A stretch of 35,913 bases of DNA from Burkholderiaceae bacterium (GTDB lineage Bacteria > Pseudomonadota > Gammaproteobacteria > Burkholderiales > Burkholderiaceae_C), in contig JAEUPI010000112.1 in assembly GCA_016790175.1 (NCBI GenBank), positions 1 to 35,913 on the forward strand, read 5' to 3'. Shown piece after piece: positions 8,417-15,282 of the stretch. The translations under genes were made by a program, and so were the position numbers. Positions within the stretch are counted from its first letter, which is position 1; each line of letters begins with the position of its first letter. The notes beneath the pieces are model-generated. The model was given only the letters and a program-made list of their open reading frames with translations, searched no databases and was not told the DNA's origin.

Positions 8417-9691
8417 TCAGCGATAGCTTCGCGCGTCCTCGATCACCTTGCCGTCGTTGGGCAGGCTGCCCGGAGGTACCAGCAGCACATCGGCGCGCAG
8501 TTTCGTCACGTCGCGCACGGTGGCCGCCAACGCATCGGCCAGGCCCGCGGGCGAACCCGTGACCTCGGCCTTGAAGGTCATGCGGTCGCTCGCCATCTCG
8601 CCCTCGACCACCACGCGGGCGCGGCCGACTTCGGTGTGCCGGCGCACGATCTCGGCCACCTGACTCGGATGCACGAGCATGCCCCGGACCTTGGTGGTCT
8701 GGTCGGCGCGGCCCATCCACCCCTTGATGCGTGTGGCCGTACGGCCGGTCGGACAGTGGCCCGGCAGCACCGCGGAGAGATCGCCGGTGCCGAAGCGCAG
8801 CAATGGGTAGTCACTCGTCGCCAGCACCGTGACCACGACCTCGCCGACCTCGCCGTCGGGTACCGCATCGTCGGTGCCGGGGCGCACGATCTCGAGCAGC
8901 ACGCCCTCGTCGACGACGAGGCCCTCGCGCGACGCCGTCTCGTAGGCGATCAACCCCACGTCGGCCGTGGCATAGGCCTGGTAGCCCTGGATGCCGTGCT
9001 CGCGCAGCCAGTCGCGCAGTGAAGGCGGAAAGGCCTCGCCGCTGACCAGGGCCTTGGTGATCGAGCGAATGTCGAGCCTGGCCTCCTCGGCCTTCTCGAG
9101 CAGGATCTTCAGGAAGCTCGGCGTGCCGATGTATCCATGCGGCCGCAGATCCGCGGCGGCCTGCAGCTGCAGTTCGGTGTTGCCCACGCCACCAGCGAAC
9201 GTGGTGCAGCCGATCGCCTGCGCGCCGCCTTCCATCATCGCGCCGGCCGGCGTGAGGTGGTAGCTGAAGCTGCAATGCACCAGGTCGCCGGCGCGGAAGC
9301 CCGCGGCCCAGATCGCACGCGCCATGCGCCAGTAGTCGCCGAGCGTGCCTTCGGGCTCGTAGATCGGACCCGGCGACTGGAACACGCGTCGCGCGCCGCT
9401 GGCGGCGCGCATGCCGCGCCAGCCGATCGCGCTGTAGCCGCCCAGCGGATCCCATGGGGTGGACGCGCGCTGGGATTGCTGTCGTTCGTGCAGCTCCCCC
9501 TTGCGCAGCACCGGTATCCGCGCCAGCGCGCTGCGGCTGGTGAGGCTCGAGGCATCGACGCCGGCCAGCCGCTCGGCGCCGCTGGCAGTGCCTTGCGCGC
9601 GGCGGATCAGTGCGGGCAACGCGGTCAGCGCGGCGGATTCGCGAGCGGCCGGGTCTCGCGTTTCGAGCGCGTCATAGAAGTCATGGCTCAT
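8417..9691 (-). CDS. PaaK-like phenylacetate-CoA ligase family protein
   Basis: A 424-residue member of the PaaK branch of adenylate-forming enzymes, which activate aryl or acyl carboxylates to CoA thioesters through an acyl-AMP. The overall course matches PaaK: the RAGDLVH region, a TPSFLKIL segment near 190, GTGD at 301-304, GRADQTTKVRG at 327-337 and a near-terminal lysine in NDGKVIE. The Ser/Thr/Gly/Lys-rich phosphate loop, typically SSGTTGKPT, is instead QSPGPIYEPEG at about 105-115, and the later YGLTE-type motif reads YATADVG at about 240-246. It may therefore be an altered or inactive adenylating enzyme. It is the last gene of the transporter operon, 45 bp after the small unknown gene. 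The natural substrate is unknown. Confidence 0.8.
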   Translation of the reverse strand: MSHDFYDALETRDPAARESAALTALPALIRRAQGTASGAERLAGVDASSLTSRSALARIPVLRKGELHERQQSQRASTPWDPLGGYSAIGWRGMRAASGARRVFQSPGPIYEPEGTLGDYWRMARAIWAAGFRAGDLVHCSFSYHLTPAGAMMEGGAQAIGCTTFAGGVGNTELQLQAAADLRPHGYIGTPSFLKILLEKAEEARLDIRSITKALVSGEAFPPSLRDWLREHGIQGYQAYATADVGLIAYETASREGLVVDEGVLLEIVRPGTDDAVPDGEVGEVVVTVLATSDYPLLRFGTGDLSAVLPGHCPTGRTATRIKGWMGRADQTTKVRGMLVHPSQVAEIVRRHTEVGRARVVVEGEMASDRMTFKAEVTGSPAGLADALAATVRDVTKLRADVLLVPPGSLPNDGKVIEDARSYR

Positions 9692-9736
9692 GGGGTCATC
9701 CCTTGGGGCGGCCTGACGTACACAGGCCCTGCCGAT

Positions 9737-10030
9737 TCAATCGTCGTTTTGCCAGCGGGCGAGCCGCTTCTTGATCTCGTCGACCCATTTGCGCTGGTCG
9801 GCGGCAGACCTCAATGTGGCCTTGTCCCATTCGGGCGTGATGGCGAGCCGGCGCGCGATGCGCAGCTGGATCGTGCTGCCGTCGACCTGCCACTCGACCA
9901 CCCGCTTGCCGCGCAGTTCGGCTCCGTTGCCGCGCTCGGCGAGCTGCAGATCGCGCAGCGCGCGACGAAGCTGCACCAGCGCCTGCTCCGCGTCGAACGG
10001 TGGCGGGGCGAATCCCCAGTCGTCGCTCAT
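9737..10030 (-). CDS. Small hypothetical protein of the liv-like operon
   Basis: A 97-residue soluble protein that I do not recognise. It starts MSDDWGFAPPPFD and has a charged helical N-terminal half, a central strand-rich part (VVEWQVDGSTIQLRIARRL) and a basic C-terminal helix ending KKRLARWQNDD. There is no signal peptide, membrane segment or cysteine. The ATG at 10030 is chosen over the longer frame because the extra residues would run into livF. It lies 19 bp after livF and 45 bp before the PaaK-like gene, so it is almost certainly co-transcribed with them. Its role, perhaps accessory to the ligase, is a guess. Confidence 0.7.
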   Translation of the reverse strand: MSDDWGFAPPPFDAEQALVQLRRALRDLQLAERGNGAELRGKRVVEWQVDGSTIQLRIARRLAITPEWDKATLRSAADQRKWVDEIKKRLARWQNDD

Positions 10031-10049
10031 GGTCGAGGGGTCCGGAGAC

Positions 10050-10856
10050 CTACGCCAGCCACCGCTTGCGGCGCTTGTAGCTCTTGACGTCGCGGAAGCT
10101 CTTGCGGTCACCGCCACCCATGCCGAGGTAGAACTCCTTGACGTCCTCGTTCTCGCGAAGGTCGGACGCCTTGCCGTCCATCACCACGCGGCCGTTCTCG
10201 AGGATGTAGCCGACGTCGGCGTAGCGCAGCGCCATGTTGGTGTTCTGCTCGGCCAGCAGGAAGGTCACGCGCTCCTTGGTGTTGAGGTCGCGCACGATCT
10301 CGAACACCTCTTCGACGATCTGCGGCGCCAGCCCCATGCTCGGTTCGTCGAGCAGCACCATCTTCGGGTTGGCCATCAGCGCGCGGCCGATCGCGCACAT
10401 CTGCTGCTCGCCGCCCGAGGTGTAGGCCGCCTGCGAGCTGCGGCGCTGCTTCAGGCGCGGGAAGTAGTTGTAGACCTTCTCCAGCGTCGTGCCGATCGCG
10501 CCCTTGCCGTCCCTGCGCGTGTAGGCGCCGGTGAGCAGGTTCTCTTCGATCGTCAGGTGGGCAAAGCAGTGGCGACCCTCCATCACCTGGATCACGCCGC
10601 GATCGACCATCTGCGCCGTCGAGAGCTTCTCGATGCGCTCGCCGCGCAGTTCGATCGATCCCTTGGTGACTTCGCCTCGTTCCCCGGCCAGCAGGTTGCT
10701 CACCGCGCGCAGGGTGGTGGTCTTGCCGGCGCCGTTGCCGCCGAGCAGTGCCACGATGCCGCCTTCGCTCACCTGCAGCGACACGCCCTTCAGCACGAGG
10801 ATCACATGGTTGTAGATGACCTCGATGCCGTTGACGTTGAGCAGAACGCTGGACAT
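10050..10856 (-). CDS. livF: Branched-chain amino acid-type ABC transporter ATP-binding protein (LivF-like)
   Basis: A 268-residue ABC ATPase of the LivF class, one of the two ATPases of HAAT-family importers. Walker A GGNGAGKTTT is at 39-48, the signature TSGGEQQ at about 146-152, and Walker B with its catalytic glutamate MVLLDEPS at about 166-173. LivF proteins usually end near residue 235-240; this one carries a basic tail of about 22 residues (DRKSFRDVKSYKRRKRWLA). It is separated from the upstream substrate-binding gene by a run of strong hairpins, so its expression may be lower. The transported solute is probably not a simple branched-chain amino acid, because the operon also encodes an acyl-CoA synthetase and a PaaK-like protein. 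Confidence 0.93.
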   Translation of the reverse strand: MSSVLLNVNGIEVIYNHVILVLKGVSLQVSEGGIVALLGGNGAGKTTTLRAVSNLLAGERGEVTKGSIELRGERIEKLSTAQMVDRGVIQVMEGRHCFAHLTIEENLLTGAYTRRDGKGAIGTTLEKVYNYFPRLKQRRSSQAAYTSGGEQQMCAIGRALMANPKMVLLDEPSMGLAPQIVEEVFEIVRDLNTKERVTFLLAEQNTNMALRYADVGYILENGRVVMDGKASDLRENEDVKEFYLGMGGGDRKSFRDVKSYKRRKRWLA

Positions 10857-10870
10857 GGTGTTGCCTTTGA

Positions 10871-10904
10871 CTCTTCGATGCGCCGCACGCGGCGCATCGA
10901 AGAG
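10871..10904. repeat. Near-perfect 34-nt palindrome (16-bp stem)
   Basis: Two exact 16-nt complementary arms flank the central dinucleotide AC (outer end CTCTTCGATGCG). In RNA this is a very stable hairpin 15 nt before the livF start codon on the minus strand. It is the last of four consecutive hairpins between the substrate-binding gene and livF. Confidence 0.85.
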
Positions 10905-11013
10905 GGCCCCGTCGGGGCCCGCCCCGCCCTCGCGGAGGGCGGGGTTGGGGTGGGAGCGTCACGTTCGGCAGGCACTGCCAGCGTGATCGCCCCAGGCGAT
11001 CACGATTGGCAGT
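10904..11013 (-). terminator. Three tandem GC-rich hairpins at the 3' end of the substrate-binding gene
   Basis: Reading leftward, a 10-bp stem (CGTGATCGCC at 10982-10991 with GGCGATCACG at 10995-11004) is extended by ACTGCCA/TGGCAGT at 10974-10980/11007-11013 and includes the stop codon. Next come CCCCGCCCTC/GAGGGCGGGG at 10922-10931/10935-10944 and GGGCCCC/GGGGCCC at 10904-10910/10914-10920. No T-run follows, so I infer partial termination or an exonuclease barrier that keeps the binding-protein message more abundant than livF. Confidence 0.6.
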
Positions 11014-12328
11014 CTTCCGGCGTGCGACGGGTGAGCTTCTTCTCCGCGGCGTACTTGTCGGCCGCCGCCTTGATCATGGGCTTGATGATCGATTGGTCGG
11101 CTTCGTACCAGTCGGACGTCCAGGTCCACTTGCTGCCGTCCCAGGTGTGGATGCGCGCGAAAGCGGCACCGCGGTGGTCGGCGCAGCTGGTGGAGATCGG
11201 CCGCAGCACGCCCTTGAACCCGAGTGCATCGAGCTTGGCCTGGTCGAGCGCAAGGTTCTCGTAGCCCCAGCGCGCCTGCTCGCCGGTCATGACCTTGCCC
11301 TTGCCGAAGCGCTCCTGCGCACGCTTGACGCCTTCGATCGACAGCATCGCGGCCACCAGACCGCGCATGTACAGCACCTGGCCGACTTCTTCCTTCGGAC
11401 CGGTGCCCTGGCCCTTGCCGTGCACGTCCTTCAGGATGTCCTGCGCGATCTTGGAGTTCGGCTCGGCACCGTGCTGCAGCGCGAGCGCGTGGTAGCCCTT
11501 CGCACCGTCGCCGACGTCCTTCACGTCGGGCTCTGCGCCGGCCCACCACACACCGTACATCTTGTCGCGCGGGTAGCCAGTGGCCACGGCCTCCTTGACG
11601 GCCGTGGAGTTCATCACCCCCCAGCCCCAGAGGAACACGTAGTCGGGGCGGTTCTGGCGGATCTGCAGCCAGGTGGCCTTCTGTTCCACGCCCGGATGGG
11701 CCACCGGCAGCAGCGCCAGGTCGAAGCCGTGCATCTTGGACCGTTCCTGCAGCAGCGGAATGGGCTCCTTGCCGTAGGGGCTGTCGTGGTACACGAGCGT
11801 GATCTTCTTGCCCTTGAGCTTGTCGAGACCGCCTTCCTTCTTCGCCACATGCTGCACCAGCACGTCGGCGGCGTCCCAGTAGGTGCCGGTCAGCGGGAAG
11901 TTCCACTTGAAGACGCCGCCGTCCGTGCTTTCGCTGCGGCCGTACCCGGCAGTGATCAGCGGGATCTTGTCGCCAGGTGCCTTCTCGGTGAGGGCAAAGG
12001 TGATACCGGTCGACAACGGCTGGAACACCGTGGCGCCCTTGCCCTTCAGGCGTTCGTAGCACTCGACGCCCTTGTCGGTGGCATAGCCGGTTTCGCACTC
12101 CTCGTAGGTGACCTTCACGCCGTTGATGCCGCCCTTGGCGTTGACGTACTTGAGATAGTCGACATAGCCATTGGCGAACGGCACGCCGTTGGGGGCGTAG
12201 GCGCCGGTGCGGTACACCAGCACAGGGAAGAACTGCTCCTTGGCCTGCGCAAAGGCGCTCGGTGCAAGCGTGCTCGCGGCGCCCGCGGCCAGCAGGCTGG
12301 CAACCAGGGCGATGGACTTCAGTTTCAT
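11000..12328 (-). CDS. ABC transporter substrate-binding protein (HAAT / LivK-like)
   Basis: A 442-residue periplasmic binding protein of the Leu/Ile/Val-type (peripla_BP_6) superfamily. The signal peptide covers about residues 1-27 and ends SAFAQA. The mature part starts KEQFFPVLVYRTGAYAPNG, and this FPVLVYRTG start, from memory, marks a Burkholderiales subfamily distinct from true LivK. A GGAGG Shine-Dalgarno lies 6 nt before the ATG. It follows livM after a 115-bp gap and precedes the hairpin cluster. Two cysteine pairs (ECETG...ECYER near the N-terminus, and CADH with EDCQS near the C-terminus) could form disulfides. The ligand is unknown; aromatic or other carboxylates are plausible because acyl-CoA ligase-type genes sit in the same operon. 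Confidence 0.9.
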   Translation of the reverse strand: MKLKSIALVASLLAAGAASTLAPSAFAQAKEQFFPVLVYRTGAYAPNGVPFANGYVDYLKYVNAKGGINGVKVTYEECETGYATDKGVECYERLKGKGATVFQPLSTGITFALTEKAPGDKIPLITAGYGRSESTDGGVFKWNFPLTGTYWDAADVLVQHVAKKEGGLDKLKGKKITLVYHDSPYGKEPIPLLQERSKMHGFDLALLPVAHPGVEQKATWLQIRQNRPDYVFLWGWGVMNSTAVKEAVATGYPRDKMYGVWWAGAEPDVKDVGDGAKGYHALALQHGAEPNSKIAQDILKDVHGKGQGTGPKEEVGQVLYMRGLVAAMLSIEGVKRAQERFGKGKVMTGEQARWGYENLALDQAKLDALGFKGVLRPISTSCADHRGAAFARIHTWDGSKWTWTSDWYEADQSIIKPMIKAAADKYAAEKKLTRRTPEDCQS

Positions 12329-12443
12329 GTCTGCCTCCAGGGGTGGAAAGTGAGCACTGGTCAGTGCGTGGGTGAGTAGGTGATCTGAGAACGCGCTATC
12401 AGGCTGGGATTTCCTCGGGGTTTACGCCGACGCCCCGCCGGAA

Positions 12444-13502
12444 TCAATGCGGGAACGGCCACAGCCGCAGCTTCTCCTTGCCGATGGACCACAACCGGGC
12501 CAGTCCGTGCGGCTCGACGATCAGGAAGAACACGATCAGCGCACCGAACACCATGAAGGTCAGGTGCGAGGCGAACGCCGTGTCGAAACCGACGGCGACG
12601 CCGAGGTTGTCGAGCAGGATCGGCAGCACCACGATGAATGCGGCGCCGAAGAAGCTGCCCATGACCGAGCCCAGCCCGCCGATGATGATCATGAACAGCA
12701 GCTGGAACGAACGGTCGATGTTGAAGGCCGCCGGCTCCCAGGAGCCGAGGTAGACGAAGCCCCACAATGCACCCGCCACGCCGACGAAGAACGAGCTGAC
12801 CGCGAACGCGGTGAGCTTGGCATAGACCGGCCGGATGCCGATCACCGCGGCGGCGACGTCCATGTCGCGCATCGCCATCCACTCGCGGCCGATATGGCTG
12901 CGCACCAGGTTCTTGACCACCAGCGCGAACAGCGCAACGAAGCCGAGGCAGAACAGGTACTTCTCGGCCGGTGTGTCGATGGTCCAGCCCAGCAGCGACA
13001 ACTCGCCCACGCTGACCGACCCCGACGACGAGTTGTTGGTGAACCACTTGATGCGCAGGAACGCCCAGTCGCAGAAGAACTGCGCCGCCAGCGTGGCCAC
13101 CGCCAGATACAGACCCTTGATGCGCAGGCTCGGCAGGCCGAAGAGCACCCCCACGACCGTGGCGCACAGGCCGCCGAGCAGGATGGCAGCCACCACCGGC
13201 ATGCCGTCGATGCGGATCAGGAAGTTGTAGGCCGCGTAGGCGCCCACCGCCATGAAGCCGCCGGTGCCCAGCGAGATCTGGCCGCAGTAGCCGACCAGGA
13301 TGTTCAGGCCGAGCGCCGCCAGCGACAGGATCAGGAACGGGATCAGGATCGCGCGGAACAGATACTCGCTGGCCACGAAGGGCACGACGACGAATGCCGC
13401 CGCCACGATTGCGAGGATCAACCAGCGGTCCTGCCCGATCGGAAAGATCTGCTGGTCTTCGGGGTAGGTGGTCTTGAACTGACCGTTTTCTCTGTACAGC
13501 AT
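12444..13502 (-). CDS. livM: HAAT-family ABC transporter permease (LivM-like)
   Basis: A 352-residue multi-span inner-membrane permease of the LivM family. After an N-terminal 25-residue cytoplasmic stretch it has about eight to ten hydrophobic segments, with the conserved GYCGQISLGTGGFMAVGAY region near residues 75-95 and a GLGSVMGSFFGAAF motif towards the C-terminus, both typical of LivM. It forms the translocation pore with the LivH-like subunit. It begins 3 nt after the livH stop, so the two are translationally linked. The length is normal and the specificity cannot be inferred. Confidence 0.93.
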   Translation of the reverse strand: MLYRENGQFKTTYPEDQQIFPIGQDRWLILAIVAAAFVVVPFVASEYLFRAILIPFLILSLAALGLNILVGYCGQISLGTGGFMAVGAYAAYNFLIRIDGMPVVAAILLGGLCATVVGVLFGLPSLRIKGLYLAVATLAAQFFCDWAFLRIKWFTNNSSSGSVSVGELSLLGWTIDTPAEKYLFCLGFVALFALVVKNLVRSHIGREWMAMRDMDVAAAVIGIRPVYAKLTAFAVSSFFVGVAGALWGFVYLGSWEPAAFNIDRSFQLLFMIIIGGLGSVMGSFFGAAFIVVLPILLDNLGVAVGFDTAFASHLTFMVFGALIVFFLIVEPHGLARLWSIGKEKLRLWPFPH

Positions 13503-13505
13503 CGT

Positions 13506-14435
13506 TCAGACCCGATCGATGATCTTTTCCCCAAACAAACCTTGGGGTCTGACCAACAGAACGAACAACACCAGCACGTAGCCGAACCAGATCTCGATGC
13601 CGCCGCCGATCATCGGGCCGATGAACACTTCGGACAGCTTCTCGCCCATGCCGAGCAGCAGCCCGCCGACGATGGCGCCGGGCACCGACGTGAGCCCGCC
13701 GAGGATCACCACCGGCAGCGCCTTCAGCGCCAGCACCGACAGCGAGAACTGCACGCCGAGCTTGCTGCCCCAGATGACGCCGGCCACCAGCGCCACGAAG
13801 CCGGCGACGCTCCAGACGATCACCCACACGCGCGACAGCGGGATGCCGATCGATTGCGCGGCCTGGTGGTCGTCGGCCACCGCGCGCAGCGCGCGGCCGG
13901 TGCCCGTGGTCTGGAAGAACAGCGTCAGCGCGATCACCAGCGCTGCCGCGATGACGGCAGCGTAGAGGTCTTCCTTGTTCACCAGCACGCCGCCCTGGAA
14001 CACGCTTTCGAGCAGGAACAGCGGATCCTTCGGCAGGCCGATGTCGATCTTGTAGATGTCGCTGCCGAAGATGGTCTGGCCGAAGCCATCCATGAAGTAG
14101 GTGATGCCCAGCGTGGCCATCAACAGCGTGATGCCTTCCTGATTGACCAGTTTGCCGAGCACGAACCGCTCGATGACCCAGGCCACCGCAATCATCACCG
14201 CCATCGCGCCCGCGAAGGCCAGCAGGTTGGCCAGCAGCTTGCTGTCGAAGCCGAGCAGCTCCGGAATCCACTCGGAGAAGCGTGCCATTGCGAGCGCGGC
14301 GAACAGCACCATCGCGCCCTGCGCGAAGTTGAACACGCCGCTGGCCTTGAAGATCAGCACGAAGCCGAGCGCGACCAGGCTGTAGAGCATGCCGGTCATC
14401 AGGCCGCCGATCAGTGCTTCGAGAAAGAAACCCAT
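13506..14435 (-). CDS. livH: HAAT-family ABC transporter permease (LivH-like)
   Basis: A 309-residue hydrophobic permease of the LivH family. The N-terminus has the characteristic LIGGLMTGMLYSLVALGFVLIFKASGVFNFAQG course, with the conserved FNFAQG at about 35-40, and later GGLTSVPGAIVGGLLLG near residue 245-261, both hallmarks of LivH. It pairs with LivM to form the membrane channel. It starts 10 nt after the livG stop and ends 3 nt before livM, within the same operon. Nothing is unusual in its length or motifs. Confidence 0.93.
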   Translation of the reverse strand: MGFFLEALIGGLMTGMLYSLVALGFVLIFKASGVFNFAQGAMVLFAALAMARFSEWIPELLGFDSKLLANLLAFAGAMAVMIAVAWVIERFVLGKLVNQEGITLLMATLGITYFMDGFGQTIFGSDIYKIDIGLPKDPLFLLESVFQGGVLVNKEDLYAAVIAAALVIALTLFFQTTGTGRALRAVADDHQAAQSIGIPLSRVWVIVWSVAGFVALVAGVIWGSKLGVQFSLSVLALKALPVVILGGLTSVPGAIVGGLLLGMGEKLSEVFIGPMIGGGIEIWFGYVLVLFVLLVRPQGLFGEKIIDRV

Positions 14436-14445
14436 GGCTGGCGTC

Positions 14446-15282
14446 TCAGTGGGCTGTGCCCAGGTACGCGTTGATCACCTCGGGGTTGGTGCGCACCTCG
14501 TCGGGGCTGCCATCGCCGATCTTCTTGCCGTAGTCGAGAACCACCACGCGGTCGGAGATGTCCATGACCACGCCCATGTCGTGCTCGATCAGCACGATCG
14601 TGGTGCCGAATTCGTCGTTGACGTCGAGCACGAAGCGGCACATGTCCTGCTTCTCCTCCACGTTCATGCCGGCCATCGGCTCGTCGAGCAGCAGCACCTG
14701 CGGCTCCATCGCCAGGGCGCGGCCGAGGTCCACGCGCTTCTGCAGGCCGTAAGGCAGGCGGCCCACCGGCGTCTTGCGGTAGGCCTGGATCTCGAGAAAA
14801 TCGATGATGCGCTCGACGAACGCACGGTGCGCGATCTCCTCGCGCCGCGCCGCGCCCAGGTGGATGGCCTGCTGAAAGAGGTTGGTCTTCATCTTCAGGT
14901 TGCGGCCCGACATGATGTTGTCGATCACGTTCATGCCCTTGAACAGGGCCAGGTTCTGGAACGTGCGCGCCACGCCCATCTCCGCCACCTGTCGGCTGTT
15001 CATGTGGCTGAAGGTCTTGCCGCGGAAGGCGATCGTGCCCTGCTGCGGCGTGTAGACACCGTTGATGCAGTTGAGCATCGAGCTCTTGCCGGCGCCGTTG
15101 GGGCCGATGATGGCGCGAACCTCGTGCTCGCGCACGTCGAAGCTGATGTCGGTGAGCGCCTTCACGCCGCCGAACGCGAGCGAGATGTTCTTTACCTCGA
15201 GGATCACCTCGCCGATCCGGCGCGCCTTGCCGCTCGCCGCGGCGCTGGCCGCGCGCTCGGGTGCCACGGCGGCGTCGGCCAT
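14446..15282 (-). CDS. livG: HAAT-family ABC transporter ATP-binding protein (LivG-like)
   Basis: A 278-residue ABC ATPase of the LivG class. Walker A GPNGAGKSS is at 60-68, the signature region reads LPYGLQKRVDLGRA instead of the canonical LSGGQ form, as is usual in LivG, and Walker B is VLLLDEPMAGM. The start is the ATG at 15282, which overlaps the stop of the acyl-CoA synthetase gene by one base (TGATG), a sign of translational coupling. The first 22 residues are an Ala-rich leader before the ABC fold (VILEVKNISLAFGG), longer than in E. coli LivG. A much longer in-frame frame upstream is antisense-like shadow and is rejected. Confidence 0.93.
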   Translation of the reverse strand: MADAAVAPERAASAAASGKARRIGEVILEVKNISLAFGGVKALTDISFDVREHEVRAIIGPNGAGKSSMLNCINGVYTPQQGTIAFRGKTFSHMNSRQVAEMGVARTFQNLALFKGMNVIDNIMSGRNLKMKTNLFQQAIHLGAARREEIAHRAFVERIIDFLEIQAYRKTPVGRLPYGLQKRVDLGRALAMEPQVLLLDEPMAGMNVEEKQDMCRFVLDVNDEFGTTIVLIEHDMGVVMDISDRVVVLDYGKKIGDGSPDEVRTNPEVINAYLGTAH

